The notes beneath the pieces are model-generated. The model saw only the letters and a program-made list of their open reading frames with translations. It was not told where the DNA came from and did no database searches. Below are positions 34,331 to 46,400 of a DNA stretch of 64,000 bases, one piece after another. Both the position numbers and the translations under genes were made by a program. The number at the start of each line of letters is the position of its first letter. Positions within the stretch are counted from its first letter, which is position 1. The DNA comes from Rhodamnia argentea (lineage: Eukaryota > Streptophyta > Magnoliopsida > Myrtales > Myrtaceae), in the NCBI RefSeq assembly GCF_020921035.1, contig NC_063155.1, positions 30,249,294 to 30,313,293 of the forward strand, read 5' to 3'.

Positions 34331-36131
34331 TTTATGGCTCAAAACATGCTGTTAATCTTACAATAGATTAAGAAAGGTCACATAATCATCTCTCTTTGTA
34401 AAATCACAGCAAAGGGCTTCTTCTCCTTCAATGCTGCTTCATCCCAACCATTCACAGTCTCAATTCCTGCCACACCAAAGATGCAATCTGCTCCCTCCTT
34501 CTTCAGACAAGACGCTATCAGAACCTGCGCACGTTAAGGTTATGCCCCACGATGGCGAGCAGGGCCATAACACCACACGATGAGCAGGAGGAGCACCATC
34601 GATTCTTTTGCTCGCACGTACGAGACAAACGATTGTATCCACACCAACCACCACCCGTGTCCATCATGTCCACAACCACTCGAGAAAAAGGAAAAATTGC
34701 TGAATGCGGACACATCTTCTTTGACCTTCATAGCGGCAGTTCCCAATCAAAAACTAAACTTACCTGATTCATCCCTGGACACGAGGTCGGGATCTTCGAC
34801 ATTCAAATCAAGTACGCAAATACTTTAATAATTAACAAGCAATTCGGACACGCTTATCTATCAGTTCGTGGTACGCCTTCCTTCACCGCGATCTTTCGGT
34901 CCATTAATTGAAAAAAAAGATTAGTTATCTTCTTAAACTACTTGATGAGTAAGCACGAAGAGAGAAAAAGATAGATGGAGATTATATGAGGGTTTAAGGG
35001 CGAAGGTGGGGTTAAGGTTGGTGGAGAGCTGGTACCTCGTTGCGCACATGTAGTGAAAGAAACCTCTTTAGCAACTCCATCCACGCAAAATTAATAATAA
35101 ACGATGTGTGGATGAAATGATTTGCGGGTAAAAATCAGTTAAGACTAATGTTCCAAATTCTCAGATTATCATCCGAAGCAATTAGATTCGTTCAAGAGCA
35201 AGTACCCGATCCCGTCGTAATATTCTGGATCCCTATAATTTAATTTACCATCATCAAATTGTGTCATGATGATTCATATCAATTGCACTATAAGAGAAAG
35301 CTCACATACAAAAACATAATACGCCTAGCAATTAAATTTCGTTACTAATCCGTGCTTTTAAATTGGAAATCACAGTGATGAAATTTATTTCACTGAAAAT
35401 GAATCAGGAATGATCAGGAAATTAGTTTGAGATTGAAATATTTTCACCGGAGCGTAATACAGTATGTGTTTTATGCATATGCAATTCTAGTCGCTTTGAA
35501 AAAAAACGCGTAGTTTTCCTAACATATAGTAAACGTGGGGGAGGCGGAAATTTCACTAAAAATCACGTATCTACTTACTTTTATACAGAACAATTGAGTA
35601 TTTTACTAATAAAGATCTTGATTGAGAATATACATGTGATTCCCCCCCCCCTTTTTTTTTGGAGTTACTAACCTAACAGATCTGTCAGTTATTTCTGACT
35701 ACGCGATCTCTCAATCAATGAGTGTTTTTTGCAAAACACGCAATGATGTTATGTGAATCTATGGTTGATATTGTACTATCATTAACGGTATTGTCAGAAA
35801 AGCATTTTTCTTTTTTTGTTTTTTCTAGTCGAATAGTGACAAAGGGACTTTTTCCAATTCCACCTTCCAACAAGAAACGCAATGGTGAAAAACATTCCAA
35901 GTCCATCCAAATGTAAAAGGTCCAATTTCGTCTTTCTCTTCTTTTCCACTGCGTTGAAACTTCCAAATGCGGGGTGAACAAGTTTCCCCGCTCCCGTCTC
36001 TTTATAAAAATTCCCAAACTCCAACTTTTCGGTGGAAGTAGTTAAACTTGTACTCTTGCCCCCACTGACATCCTCTCTCTTTTCCTCGTATGTTATTTTG
36101 CGTGTGGACCCTTCCTTTTGAAATCAACCCA
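34331..36131. other. Intergenic, no gene recognised
   Basis: The minus strand at 34390-34530 has a frame reading CLKKEGADCIFGVAGI, faintly like the N-terminus of thiamine-diphosphate enzymes, with no further support. A C9-T10 homopolymer junction lies at 35642-35660. The rest is AT-rich with short ORFs. Confidence 0.4.
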
Positions 36132-36487
36132 CTTTTACTCAATCGTTTACTCATTATACTCGTGGAAATCGGATCGTCCGAAGACCCGTTTCGTGCTCTC
36201 CGTGCGGAGAGGACCGATTCGCAATGTAAACACAAGAATCGCTCGGGCTTCACTTCCTGCCCGGCGCCCATAGACAGGAAAGACTCGTTTCTCACGTAAA
36301 AGGAGTCCACAATGGTAAGCTGGTAGCACTTTCACACAATCGTTTATTCATTATACTCGCGAAATCGGATCATCCAAAGACCCCTTTTATGTTCTACACA
36401 TGGAGAGAGCCGATTCGCAATGCAAACATGAGAATCGCTCGACTTCCCTTCCCGCCCATACATAGGAAAGACATGTTTCTCATGCAT
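36132..36487. repeat. Imperfect tandem duplication, about 197-bp period
   Basis: Copy 1 (36132-36301) and copy 2 (36333-36487) share AATCGTTTA(C/T)TCATTATACTCG, AATCGGATC(G/A)TCC(G/A)AAGACCC, GCCGATTCGCAATG-type and AGAATCGCTCG words in the same order. Both have parallel minus-strand ORFs ending FHEYNE / FREYNE. No known domain was identified. Confidence 0.85.
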
Positions 36488-37394
36488 GTCAGACCTTTGA
36501 TGTCTTAGGAAATGATATTGTGAATGAAATAACATAATAAATCGACTAATATTCATTTTTAATTGCAGTCACAGATTAAATACAGCGGGCGAGATGCGCG
36601 ACATGGAAGAAAAGGTGGAAGTTGATAAGGAAAAAAAAAACAATAAGAACCGATGAGCAATTGCACGGTCTTTTGTTTTTTCATCTTAGTCAATGTTGAA
36701 TCGATGACCCATGTAATGTATAATGTATAAAGTAAGTAGAATTCATTGGATTTTTACAAAAGAAAAAAAAGAAAACAACTTTGCTGACAAATCTATATTT
36801 TTTGTTTGGTCAAAAGAGTCCTCCGATTACTAGAGGCCAAAGCTAGGGAAGCGAGATACCCCGGTAATCTTAGCCGATGGATAATTGACAATTTCATATT
36901 TTTGTTTGCTGACAGTGCCGTAGCTAACGCGTTCAGCATGCCGCCTGAGATGGCTCACCACGCTAGCTACGATTGTTTTTTATCATAAAACCTTATATTG
37001 TATATATTAAACATTATGATAAACAATTCAAGAAACGAAAGTGAAAGCTGGTGGATTGGGCACGGCGTGATGCTAACCCTATCTTTTCCCCTTAAAAAAC
37101 TGGCAGATAAGAAGAAAAATGGAGGGCGAATTTTCTACCATGTTGAAGACTATATGACTTCACGTTCGATAGTGCGATGTCTTGGAATTTTCAGTTTGTC
37201 TTGGAAGTCGAAGTCCGCCGGAATGTAACGCCACATCAAATCCTATGGGATTAATCTGAACGGGCCAGTTGAACAACTTATGACCAATGCTTTTTGCAGA
37301 TAAGCATAAATTGCGTGGGATTTTATGATACTACTATCAACTGTTCTAAGAACTTAACTTATTAGATGAAACAGAATATATTAATTCAGTCTTA
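36488..37394. other. Intergenic, nothing recognised
   Basis: AT-rich, with short ORFs without motifs. Confidence 0.45.
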
Positions 37395-37804
37395 AAACTT
37401 TTATATTTTGCCAATTTAGTCTTATTGGTCAGAAATCGCTAACGTGGATGCCGGCCGTTCTACGCGGCACCATGAACGCTAACGTGTATTTATTTTTTTT
37501 CCCTTTTTGGCTTATGCTGACCCACGGGTGAGAGTCGGCGGAGGATGGCGACCCCCACAGGACCTTAGACGGGGGCTGCGAAGCCCTCACGGCGATGGGC
37601 CATGGCAAAGGCATCGCAGGCCTCGCCCGCCCTCATTGTGGCCAGATTTGGCCTTGCTCGCAGCCGCAAGGGCTTAGCGACCATCGTCCAAGGTCCAGCG
37701 AGGGTCGCCAACCCTAAACCGAGAAAAATAAAGGAAAGAAAAAGGATTAAAAAATTCAAAAAAAATTATTTGTCCATGATTTAGGACTTTTTCGATAATT
37801 TTCC
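37395..37804. mobile_element. Foldback-repeat family R, partial copy
   Basis: The left arm (CAATTTAGTCTTATTGGTC, AACGTGGATGCCGGCCGTTC), a GC-rich centre (GAGGATGGCGACCCCCACAG, GCCCTCGCAGGC-like words) and only the last part of the right arm (GATTTAGGACTTTTTCGATA) are present. Confidence 0.65.
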
Positions 37805-37854
37805 CGAATTTTGACCTAAGCCTATGCGTGGAAATATGAAGTTAAAGAGGCAAA

Positions 37855-37990
37855 TGGGGGCCTAAAAATATTTGAACTCGGGACCTCTTGCTTTGATATC
37901 ATGTGAGGTTTTGTGTGATCACCGCCGACTGTTTTAAAATTTTAAGGTGTTAGATGAGGCATGATTCTATTATTTAAATATTCCAACAAA
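37855..37990 (-). repeat. tRNA-like/SINE-like repeat fragment
   Basis: The minus strand reads GATATCAAAGCAAGAGGTCC then CGAGTTCAAAT, like the B-box half of a tRNA-derived SINE. A diverged relative lies at 53115-53205. No A-rich tail or target duplication was identified. Confidence 0.4.
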
Positions 37991-38934
37991 CTAAAAGATT
38001 AAGAATTAGACAGACATTTGATGAACGGCTTCTTTCTATGGCCAGCCTCAAGTAGTCATCATCATCATCTTCTTCTTCTTCTAGATCTCTCTCTTTCGAT
38101 CTCGCTGTAGCTTCCAAATTTCTTACTGTTTCATTTTCTCCTCAAAAACCCCACACGGTTTTAGCCCAAGGTCTCATCTCTCTCTCTCTCTCTCTCTCTC
38201 TGCCAGTTTCCCACTAAGGACCTCTTGCAACAGCAGCAGCGGCGAGGACTCCAGCTAAGGATGAACTGAATGATTGGAAATTGAATGCCTTGGAAAAAAT
38301 TCCTCGCAGAATTTTCTTTGCCGATGACTAGGATGAATTTAGCGTACACGGTGTCATGAGTGCAAGGGAGAATACAAAGCCCCACGTGGTCAAGCCCTTC
38401 CCCCATCCCTCGTGTTAACGTCAGAGCTCCAGAAGTGGCAAGCATGCCATCACGTTCAGTAACATGCTTCCTTACCGGAAATGAATCCTGCCGATTTCCG
38501 TCAGTGGCATCGGAATTTCAATTTGCGACACTTGTCCAATTCCTTAAGAGAGATGGAATAGCACGTGGTCCAACGTCTGCATCTACATTCCCCAAAAGTT
38601 TGGTGCGCGCTTGAATGAGCTTTTAACACGTTGTGCCACCAGAAGAAAACAAGTTGAAGTCTTCAAACGACAGTGGATCGCAACTGGCGTCGTTTCGGTA
38701 ACTCTAGAATGACGATCCTATCGTTCCGCGCGGACCAAACGCTTAATAAGAGCAATTCAAACAGTCGCTTCGTAAAAGCGTGCCTCTTCACGTTGATTAG
38801 CTCTCGGGATCTTCTTCTTTACCAGATGCAGGATTGGACGTTGCGCCCGAGATCCTAGAAACAAATGGATTATTGGTTTTGAAATGCACGCTCGGTCCCA
38901 AACACTGCCTCATGTATCCGGGATAGAACATTAA
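37991..38934. other. Intergenic, nothing firmly recognised
   Basis: It contains TCATCATCATC/TTC repeats near 38060 and a (CT)n tract at about 38176-38201. Overlapping ORFs at 38161-38858 are unassigned. Confidence 0.4.
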
Positions 38935-39811
38935 AGATGCGCATGGGAACAGGCTTTTGGAAGTAAATTTCTACTTCAAAAGTACTTCTAGAGTAGAAAT
39001 CCATTTAATAACGTAACCTCTAAAGTAGAAATTTATTTAGTAAAAGTTTTTACCTATGAAAGAAATTTTTTCTCAAATGAATTTTTTTACTTTTGAAGTT
39101 GTTTTTTCTCAATTTGAGAAGTTAAAAAAAATTAATTTTCTACTCAAGAAGTACTTCTCGCCTCACTCTCTTTTCGACCACGCTCGCCTTTACCAACCTC
39201 CGCCACCGCCCACCATCGCCTGTGACCCTCGCCACCAACCACCGACCACCACCGGTCGCCGCCCATCACTTGCTATCACCCATGGCATCCACCCATCGCC
39301 CACCGCAAACCTTCGCTTGTCGACGCCCACTCGCCCTCGACTACTGCCACTTGCCACCCACCGCCGATCTCTGCTGGTTGCCACCCATTGCCACCCACCA
39401 CCACCGACATCCGTTGGCCACGATCGTCGCCCTACGCAACCAACCTCCAACCACCACCGACCACCGCCGCCAACCGTCAACCACCGCACCACCCGCCACC
39501 GAGTCACCATCTCCGCCACTTGGAGTAAAAAATAAATAATATTTTTATTTTTAAAAAGTAAATAATATTTTTTAATAATGAAAATTATTTTTAAAATAAA
39601 ATTAAAAATCTAAAAAATGAAGTAGAAATTTTCAACCTCTGATAATAATTTTTCATAGAAGATTTTGTGTTAATAATGTTTTATAAGTGAAAATTTCAAC
39701 CGTTACCAAACGAATTTCTCTGATAAGAAATCAACTTATGGAACATAAGTAAAAAAAATCACTTCTGGCCAAAAGTTGATTTCTGAAGTATAAGTATTGC
39801 CATGAACACCC
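38935..39811. mobile_element. Harbinger-like non-autonomous element with TAA target duplication
   Basis: The left end AGATGCGCATGGGAACAGG and the right end in reverse (GGGTGTTCATGGCAATAC) pair. TAA lies immediately outside both (38932-38934, 39812-39814), as in PIF/Harbinger transposition. Arms contain AAATTTCTACTTC-type words. The centre (39185-39530) is GC-rich with repeated CCACC/CCGCC units, and a Pro/His/Thr-rich frame is open across it. No transposase. Confidence 0.75.
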
Positions 39812-40434
39812 TAAGTTGTCGTGAGAACTTTGAAATGATTAAATTGAATGAGTATTTAGATAGCCGGATCTTTGCGCTCGAGCCCTTTAGTCATAAAAAG
39901 AGGGGGGGGGAAGGAGAACGTATACGAACAGAATGAGTTATTATCGCAATACGCAAAAAAAAAAAAAAAAAAAAAAAAAGGCCATGAGACGTGAAGTTCT
40001 TGAACAGAACCACACAACCAATTCCTAGAAATGGCTCAAATTCCTGGCCCAAAAGTGTTACAAGAATAGATGGGCCACGTTCATTGTGGAGATTGGATTG
40101 ATTCGGATGCGGGACTTTAGGCCCTCTCCATGACTTTTGTGGACCGAAAAGTAACGACGCTGTACATCATTCGAAGGCCACAAGGGCCGACGTCTCTTTT
40201 CCAGGGCTTGATAGCTGATACGATGTCAACTTGAAAGACCGAGAGATGTAAATGGACCGGGCTTAAGCTTGGACCGGTTTTGTACTGTTTCTTTTTCGTT
40301 TCCCCCCCCCCGCCCCACACAACCACGAGCCCAAACGTGTACCCGAGAGGTCAGATTCGACGGCACGACTGCAACGAATCATATGCCTAGGTTGTCGTTA
40401 TCAAAGCGTCGAGAATGTCGATCCTTAAGTGTAA
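39812..40434. other. Intergenic, poly(A) tract
   Basis: A run of about 25 A is at 39955-39979 and a C-rich run is near 40303-40312. No gene was recognised. Confidence 0.5.
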
Positions 40435-40513
40435 GGTTGCGCACGGTAACACTTCTAAAAGTGGATTCCTACTCCAGAAGTGCTTTTGGAGCAGAAATTC
40501 GTTTGATAATTTA

Positions 40514-41894
40514 GGCTGCGTATGGTAACGTTTACGTTCCCGGAACAACTTTTAGAACAGAAACATTTTTTTTCTGTTTCTATTCCAAAGAACGATTTTT
40601 TGGAACAAAAACGCGTTTGGTAACTGCAAAAAAAATATGTTCCCGGAATAAAAAAAGAACAGAAACACGTTTGGTAATCGCATAAAATTTTCGTTCTTGA
40701 ACAAAAAAGAAGAAGAAAAGAAATGTGTTTGGTAAGCGCAAAAAAATTGTTCCTAATTTTTTTCATTTAATTAAGGGTACTATATATATTAAAATTAAAA
40801 TGCATTTATCTTTTTAACTTACTAAATCAAATTAAATCGCATTTGTTCAATTTACTAAATCAAATTGGACCAATATATGTATAAGTAATTTATGCATGAT
40901 TTATCAAATGATGATATGGACGAGATCAACTATAAAAAAAAAAAAACTAAAAGAGAAGACGAATTGAAATTAGACAACGAGAACATCAAATATGTTTTAT
41001 ATAGATAGGAAAAATTACAATTATGAGTTACATGTAAATGTTCCCAAGTAGTTAAAAATATGATTACCTTTAAATGGAGACCCTAGAAAAATATTAATTG
41101 CGCTTTGAGTGAAATCGAGGACTAAAATGAAAAATATTTGTGCATTTAGGTCTTTTAGTCCAATTGTGCAATTTTTCCAAACATGAAGACTAAAATGAGA
41201 TGCAAGGTATCCAAATCTCATGTCATGACTCTAAAAGTAAAAATTTTGGCTAAAATGATTTAAAATGAAATTTTTTAGTCAATTTAGGATTATATTCAAT
41301 GAAGAGGCATGTGGTCCCAAACTGAATTTTTTTTAATTTAAGAGACAAAAATGAAAAGGGAATTAAAATAAGAATGTGGACTATTTTTGCACTTCTTTTT
41401 TTTACCACAAATACTATTTTTCCTTATTTTCAGCTATTTTTATAATTAAAATAAATCTGCAAAATGTCAAATATTACAAAAAATATTTTTTGTTTAAAAT
41501 TGGTTGCTAAGGCTAGGCCAAAGCTTCTAAGGTTGATTTTGTAATTTTATGATTTTTTTTTTCATATTTTTAATTAATTTTTTAAAATAAAATGATTAAA
41601 AATCCAATGTCAACATCATGCAAGAACAAAAGAGAAAAAAGTGTGTTCAAAAACAAAATTGTTCCCAATTGTTTTTAAAAAATGTTTCAAACATGTTTCT
41701 AAAAAGAGTTCTAGGAACATAGAAACAAGTTTTTCTTATTTTTTGTTTCTGCTCCAAAAATGTTTCTATTTCTCAAAAGTGTTCCCGGAGCGCTTTGGGA
41801 ACACTTTTTTACCATACGCATTTCATTTCCCAAAGTGTTCTGGGAACACTTTGGGAACAGAAACACTTTTTCCGAAACGTTACCATACGGACCA
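40514..41894. mobile_element. Nested Harbinger-like element with TTA target duplication
   Basis: The left end GGCTGCGTATGGTAACGTT and the right end in reverse (TGGTCCGTATGGTAACGTT) agree at most positions. TTA lies at 40511-40513 and 41895-41897. Subterminal AGAACAGAAACA and TTTGGTAA words recur at both ends. The interior is AT-rich and at 41330-41615 contains a diverged copy of the 3' end of the large LTR seen at 11828-14249. No transposase frame. Confidence 0.75.
41330..41615. mobile_element. LTR 3'-end fragment inside the nested element
   Basis: It shares the order GAAAAGGGAATTAAAA, GGTTGATTTT(G/T)(T/A)AATTTTATGA, ATTAATTTTTT and GATTAAAAATC...TGTCAACA with 13960-14249. Confidence 0.65.
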
Positions 41895-42745
41895 TTAACT
41901 TCTCAAGTAGAAATTCATTTGGTAACAATTTTTACTTCTGAAAGAAATTTCTACTTATGAAGTGAATTTTCACTTCTGAAATTGTTTTTCCTCTAATTTG
42001 AGAAATTAAAAAAAGTTACTTCTCAACTCAAGAAGTACTTCTCACATCACCCTCTTTTCGACCACAATCATCGACCTCCACCGTTGTCCACTGTTGACCA
42101 TCGCCCGCAACCACCTCTACCCGGCGCCCCAGCCAGACCATCGCCGCCCGAGACCGCCGCCCACCGTAAACCTCCATCGGCCACCACCCACCGCCGCTAG
42201 TGATCGCCACCGCCCGCCAATCGCCACTTGCCGCCATCCACCACCCATAGACACCCACCAACCACCTCCGCCGCGGACCACTACCGGCCCCTGCCGCCAA
42301 CCACCGACCACCGCCGCCCCCCATTGTCAACCATCGACCACCGCCCCAATCTACCACCGACCTCCATCGGCCGTCGTTGATCACCATCGCCACTCGCCGC
42401 CAAGTCGCCATCTCCAGGTCTCGGAGTAGAAAATAATTAATAATTTTTTATTTTTGAAAAGTAAATAATTTTTTTTAATAATAAAAAATATTTTGAAAAA
42501 ATTTAAAAAGTGTAAAAATAGAGTAGAAATTTTTTGGCCGCCGACAATAATTTTTCACATGAGATTTTGTGCTAATTATATTTCAAAAGTAGAAATTTTC
42601 AACCGTTACCAAACGGATTTCTCTTATAAAAAATCGACTTCTAGAGTAAAAGTAGAAAATCAACTTCTGCTTCTGATTAGAAGTAGGAAAATCAACTTCT
42701 GATCAGAAGTTGACTTTTGAAGCAGAACCATTACCATGTGCGCCC

Positions 42746-43474
42746 TAAATTAGTGATGATGACAAGGAACTCGTACCAATGTAACGTTACACCCTTGGCC
42801 AAATGCTAAAGAAAAAGGAGGAGGATTGCCGACCGTTGGTCGAAGAGATTTTTGTCAGCCAATTGTCCTTTTGTCTTGTCAAGTATGAAAATGAAGCAAA
42901 GAAATATTTCAATATCGGTAAGAGAGTGATGTTTTCGATTCTCCACCTTGTGGAAATCCACGGCCGGTCGGAGTCCGACTAGCTTTTGTTTGTATCCCGC
43001 ATCGAACGCAACGACGACGTGTCAGCGGCGGCTGCGCTCTTTCGCTTTCGTCCACGCGTCTTACCTGTCGTCTCCCTCTCTCTCTCTCTGTCTCTCTCTC
43101 TGTTCATAACTTCATACGGTACGGAGTGCCCGTTGAGTTTTTTCTCTAGAAGAAGGGAAGGCGTGGACTTGGTAGGAGTCAAAGGGAAATTGTGCAAAGC
43201 TCCCAACTTTGACGGGTCTTTGGTCAGCCAAGAAACGCATTGGGCTTTCTTTGCTTGAATTGAACATGGAACGTGCGTTATAATTTCCCAACACGCGATC
43301 TTGTCTTTTGTCGCTCTCTTTTTATTACCCTGGTTCTTCTTCTTCTTCAAGATCTTCAAGAAACCTTCGTGAGATTCCATTGCGACGGCCATCACAATCG
43401 CACACCTCGATCCGGGTAATAACTGCATTTTGAGAGCTTGCTTAGTGGGGGTCAGTCTCGGGAGGCCTTGCAAG
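42746..43474 (+). promoter_or_regulatory. PITP gene promoter and 5' leader region
   Basis: It contains a CT-rich tract at 43073-43103. The start codon is at 43475. A 164-codon minus-strand ORF here reads through CT/GA repeats and has no homology. Confidence 0.45.
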
Positions 43475-46400
43475 ATGGTTCAGCTCAAGGAATTGTATCC
43501 TTCTCTCTGTTTTTCTCCGATGAAATTTGTGTGTGTTGGCCATTCTCATGCCATCTTCTTTTTCTCTTTCGAGTTTTCCGAGCTGCTAATATTGCTTGCA
43601 GGGTGATCGAATGGATCCCCCATAGAACTGGAAACGAGGAGGCTTTCGGTTATATCGCTTTCATAGCTTACGTTCCTGTCGTACTTGTACCCTTTAAGAT
43701 CCTGAGTTGACCCAACGCCTGGGGTACCCATTTGTTGATGAAATCACAATCCTTTATAGGGTTACTCGTGTTACAATGCTTGTTGGATATCAGAACTGCC
43801 TTAGGAATCCTGTCCTTTTTCGCGTTCCTGTCGTACTTGTACCCTTTAAGATCTTGAGTTGACCCGACTCCTGGGGTACCCATTTGTTGATGAAATCACA
43901 ATCCTTTATAGGGCTACTCGTGTTACACTACTGTTGGATATCAGAACTGTCTTAGGAATCCTGTCCTTTTTCGCGTTACTCCTTAACTTCTCGCTTTTTC
44001 GCAATGAAGCCGAATTGTCATGCCACTGTCATTGGAAGAAGTAATTCTCTTTAAATCTGTTGCTATTTGCTCTTTCTGTACTAGTCTTGCTTTGTGGCTG
44101 TCCGATCTAATATGTTATGATTTCATCTCTTGATTGCAGTATCAGGTAGCTCAGATGTATGCGGTCACGAAGATGCAACATCAGAGCAGAACTGATACCG
44201 AGGGGGTGGATATATTGGAGAGTAGACGCTTTGAAGATGGCGAATTCGGAAAGGGTCATTACACTTCTAAAGTCTATCGCTTGCAGAGGTAAGGATTGCT
44301 GATATCACTGTTCTTAAATTCTCAATATCAACTGTGTTGCTCCATCAAATCATCGGTTAAGTTGCTATGCTGATCTTTACCATTGCTTTGTTTTCTCACT
44401 CAATAGATGATTGCTCCATTAGAGTAGAATGCTGCTGCAATAACGGGAGAATTGTAGCATCCCTCATATTTTGACTTTTGGTTTACATAATGTAAGAGTG
44501 CCTATTTATTAGTTTTGTAGCCATGTTTTGGTATTGCTATTCCTCTTTCTGAAAATAGTCATGATTACTCTTTCCCTGTTAGGTTAAGGAGATTCATTCC
44601 TTCAATGTGTATTGGGCAGAGAGAGGTTGTGATCATTGTATATACTTATAAATCCTTTATATGGTTGACAGATACCTAGGAAGTTCCATGTTCCAATGTG
44701 GTCATTCACTTTGTCTTTAGTCTTTCGCACTATCATGAATATGGGTAACCTGAGAATCCACCCTCACTACTTCTTGTTACTTGGAAGTTATCTGGTGCAA
44801 CGGAACCCTGAAGCGCCGTAGTTTAGCTCAAGGTTGTAGAGTGTCAAAACTTCTTTGTTTTTGCTAATTTTACTAGTGAATAGTACTTAATTGCATTTCT
44901 TTTCCTGCTAACCCTCAATCTTGGCTTTGATGTTCAGTGCTTGGTGCCCTCTCTCTCTCTCTCTCTCTCTTATATTTTGTTGATCTTATCGATATCTCAA
45001 GCTTACTGTGTTTTACCACTCTAACAGTTTCCTTCCCTTACGCTTGTTTGTGCAGCAAAGTTCCTGCTTGGTTGACTACTTTTGCACCAGCAGATGCTCT
45101 AATCCTCCAAGAGGAAGCTTGGAATGCTTTCCCAAGATGTAAAACAGGTATGCATATCTTTACAATATTGTCCTTCCTTGGAAATTTGTTTCTTGAACAA
45201 CCACTACTAATTTTTTTGTGTGCTCATTGCTAATGGATGTGATCTCCCTCAGTACTCAAGGTAATAGTTTTGTCCTAGCAGTTTGTAGGTTCTTTGGTCT
45301 AAAACATATTTCTAGAGCTGCATGCTTGTACTATATTATGCAGTAAATTGGGCTTACTATTGTCCGCATTTTACAGTGTCCATACTTTACAAAGTTCAGT
45401 CTAACTATTGAAACCATCCACAAGGCTGACAATGGGAAATCAGAAAATGTAAGTTTTTCTGGGTAATTCCATTTGAGTCTCCTCTTATGTCACTTTCTTT
45501 TTAGAATTAGAATGACCTTTTGTCTCTTCTCTCTCCCTCTTAATCTCTCTTGCATGTGCTAACATTCAAGCTTGCAAAAACTAGGTTCATGGACTAAGTG
45601 AAGAACAACTAGCAACCCAACAGGTGGAAACCCTTGATATAGCTTCAGCTACGAAAGATTATTGGAGTTACGCTATTGGAAGCAGTGATGTGGACTTCTC
45701 GAAATTCAAGTCAGCCAGAACTGGACGTGGTCCTCTTTCAGAAGGCTGGCAGGTCTGGATTCTCATACCACTTATATCTCCATTTTTACCTTATATCTGA
45801 GCATATGGAAACTCTGGTCAATTTATCTGCGCTATCTGTCATGTGGAAAAGAAGCACGGTCATATGCACTCCCTTCTCTTATGAGCAAACATAAGTCTCT
45901 TCTTTTTCTTTTTATAATTTGAAAAAATTTTACTAGAAAAAAGCACCACCCAATACAACCCATCACAATCCATAAAAATCAAGCGCCAATAGGCACAGAC
46001 TCAAACCTAGTCAAACAAAGCCCAATGTCCCACAGAACAGGCCAATAGGCCCATTATCCGAACCTAACACTAAACCCAAAGTCCCAATTAGAAATTTAAA
46101 TGAATGAGTACTCTTATCTACTCCAATCCAAAGACAGTGAACTTGAATCAGTATTATCCTTGCTTTTCAGGACATCAATAAAGCACCAGTGCAACAACCA
46201 TTCCCTGAAAACTACTCAACATTCACCAGAGAAACTACTCAACATTCATGGACCAATTCCTGCACAATGGTTTAACCTTATCAGAAACATGGAGATAAAA
46301 CCTTCAAATGCAGCCTTAACAGAAAGCATAACAACAGCAGTGTCTCTGTGAGCTTAAGAGTGATTTTATCATGCAATACTATTTCTCTCCTTCCGAAGGT

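Larger units (their letters stand above)
40435..42745. mobile_element. Harbinger-like element, outer copy, interrupted by a second element
   Basis: The left end GGTTGCGCACGGTAACACTT and the right end in reverse (GGGCGCACATGGTAATGG) pair, with TAA on both sides (40432-40434, 42746-42748). It matches the 38935 element throughout, including the CCACC-rich centre (42055-42425). With the nested element removed it is about 930 bp, close to the 877 bp of its relative. Confidence 0.8.

Noticed and set aside
39056..39539. Pro/Thr/His-rich ORFs of 105-159 codons
   Set aside because: CCACC repeats lack stop codons in most frames; not considered a gene, though the repeated core is reported as a finding.
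42979..43473. 164-codon minus-strand ORF upstream of PITP
   Set aside because: It reads through GA/CT repeats (ERERER) in the PITP leader and has no homology.
43611..43710. Alternative PITP exon 2 after GCTTGCAG at 43603
   Set aside because: It reads VIEWIPHRTGN, which does not match the family; the 31-nt exon at 44010-44040 gives the conserved RIVMPLSLEE in phase.
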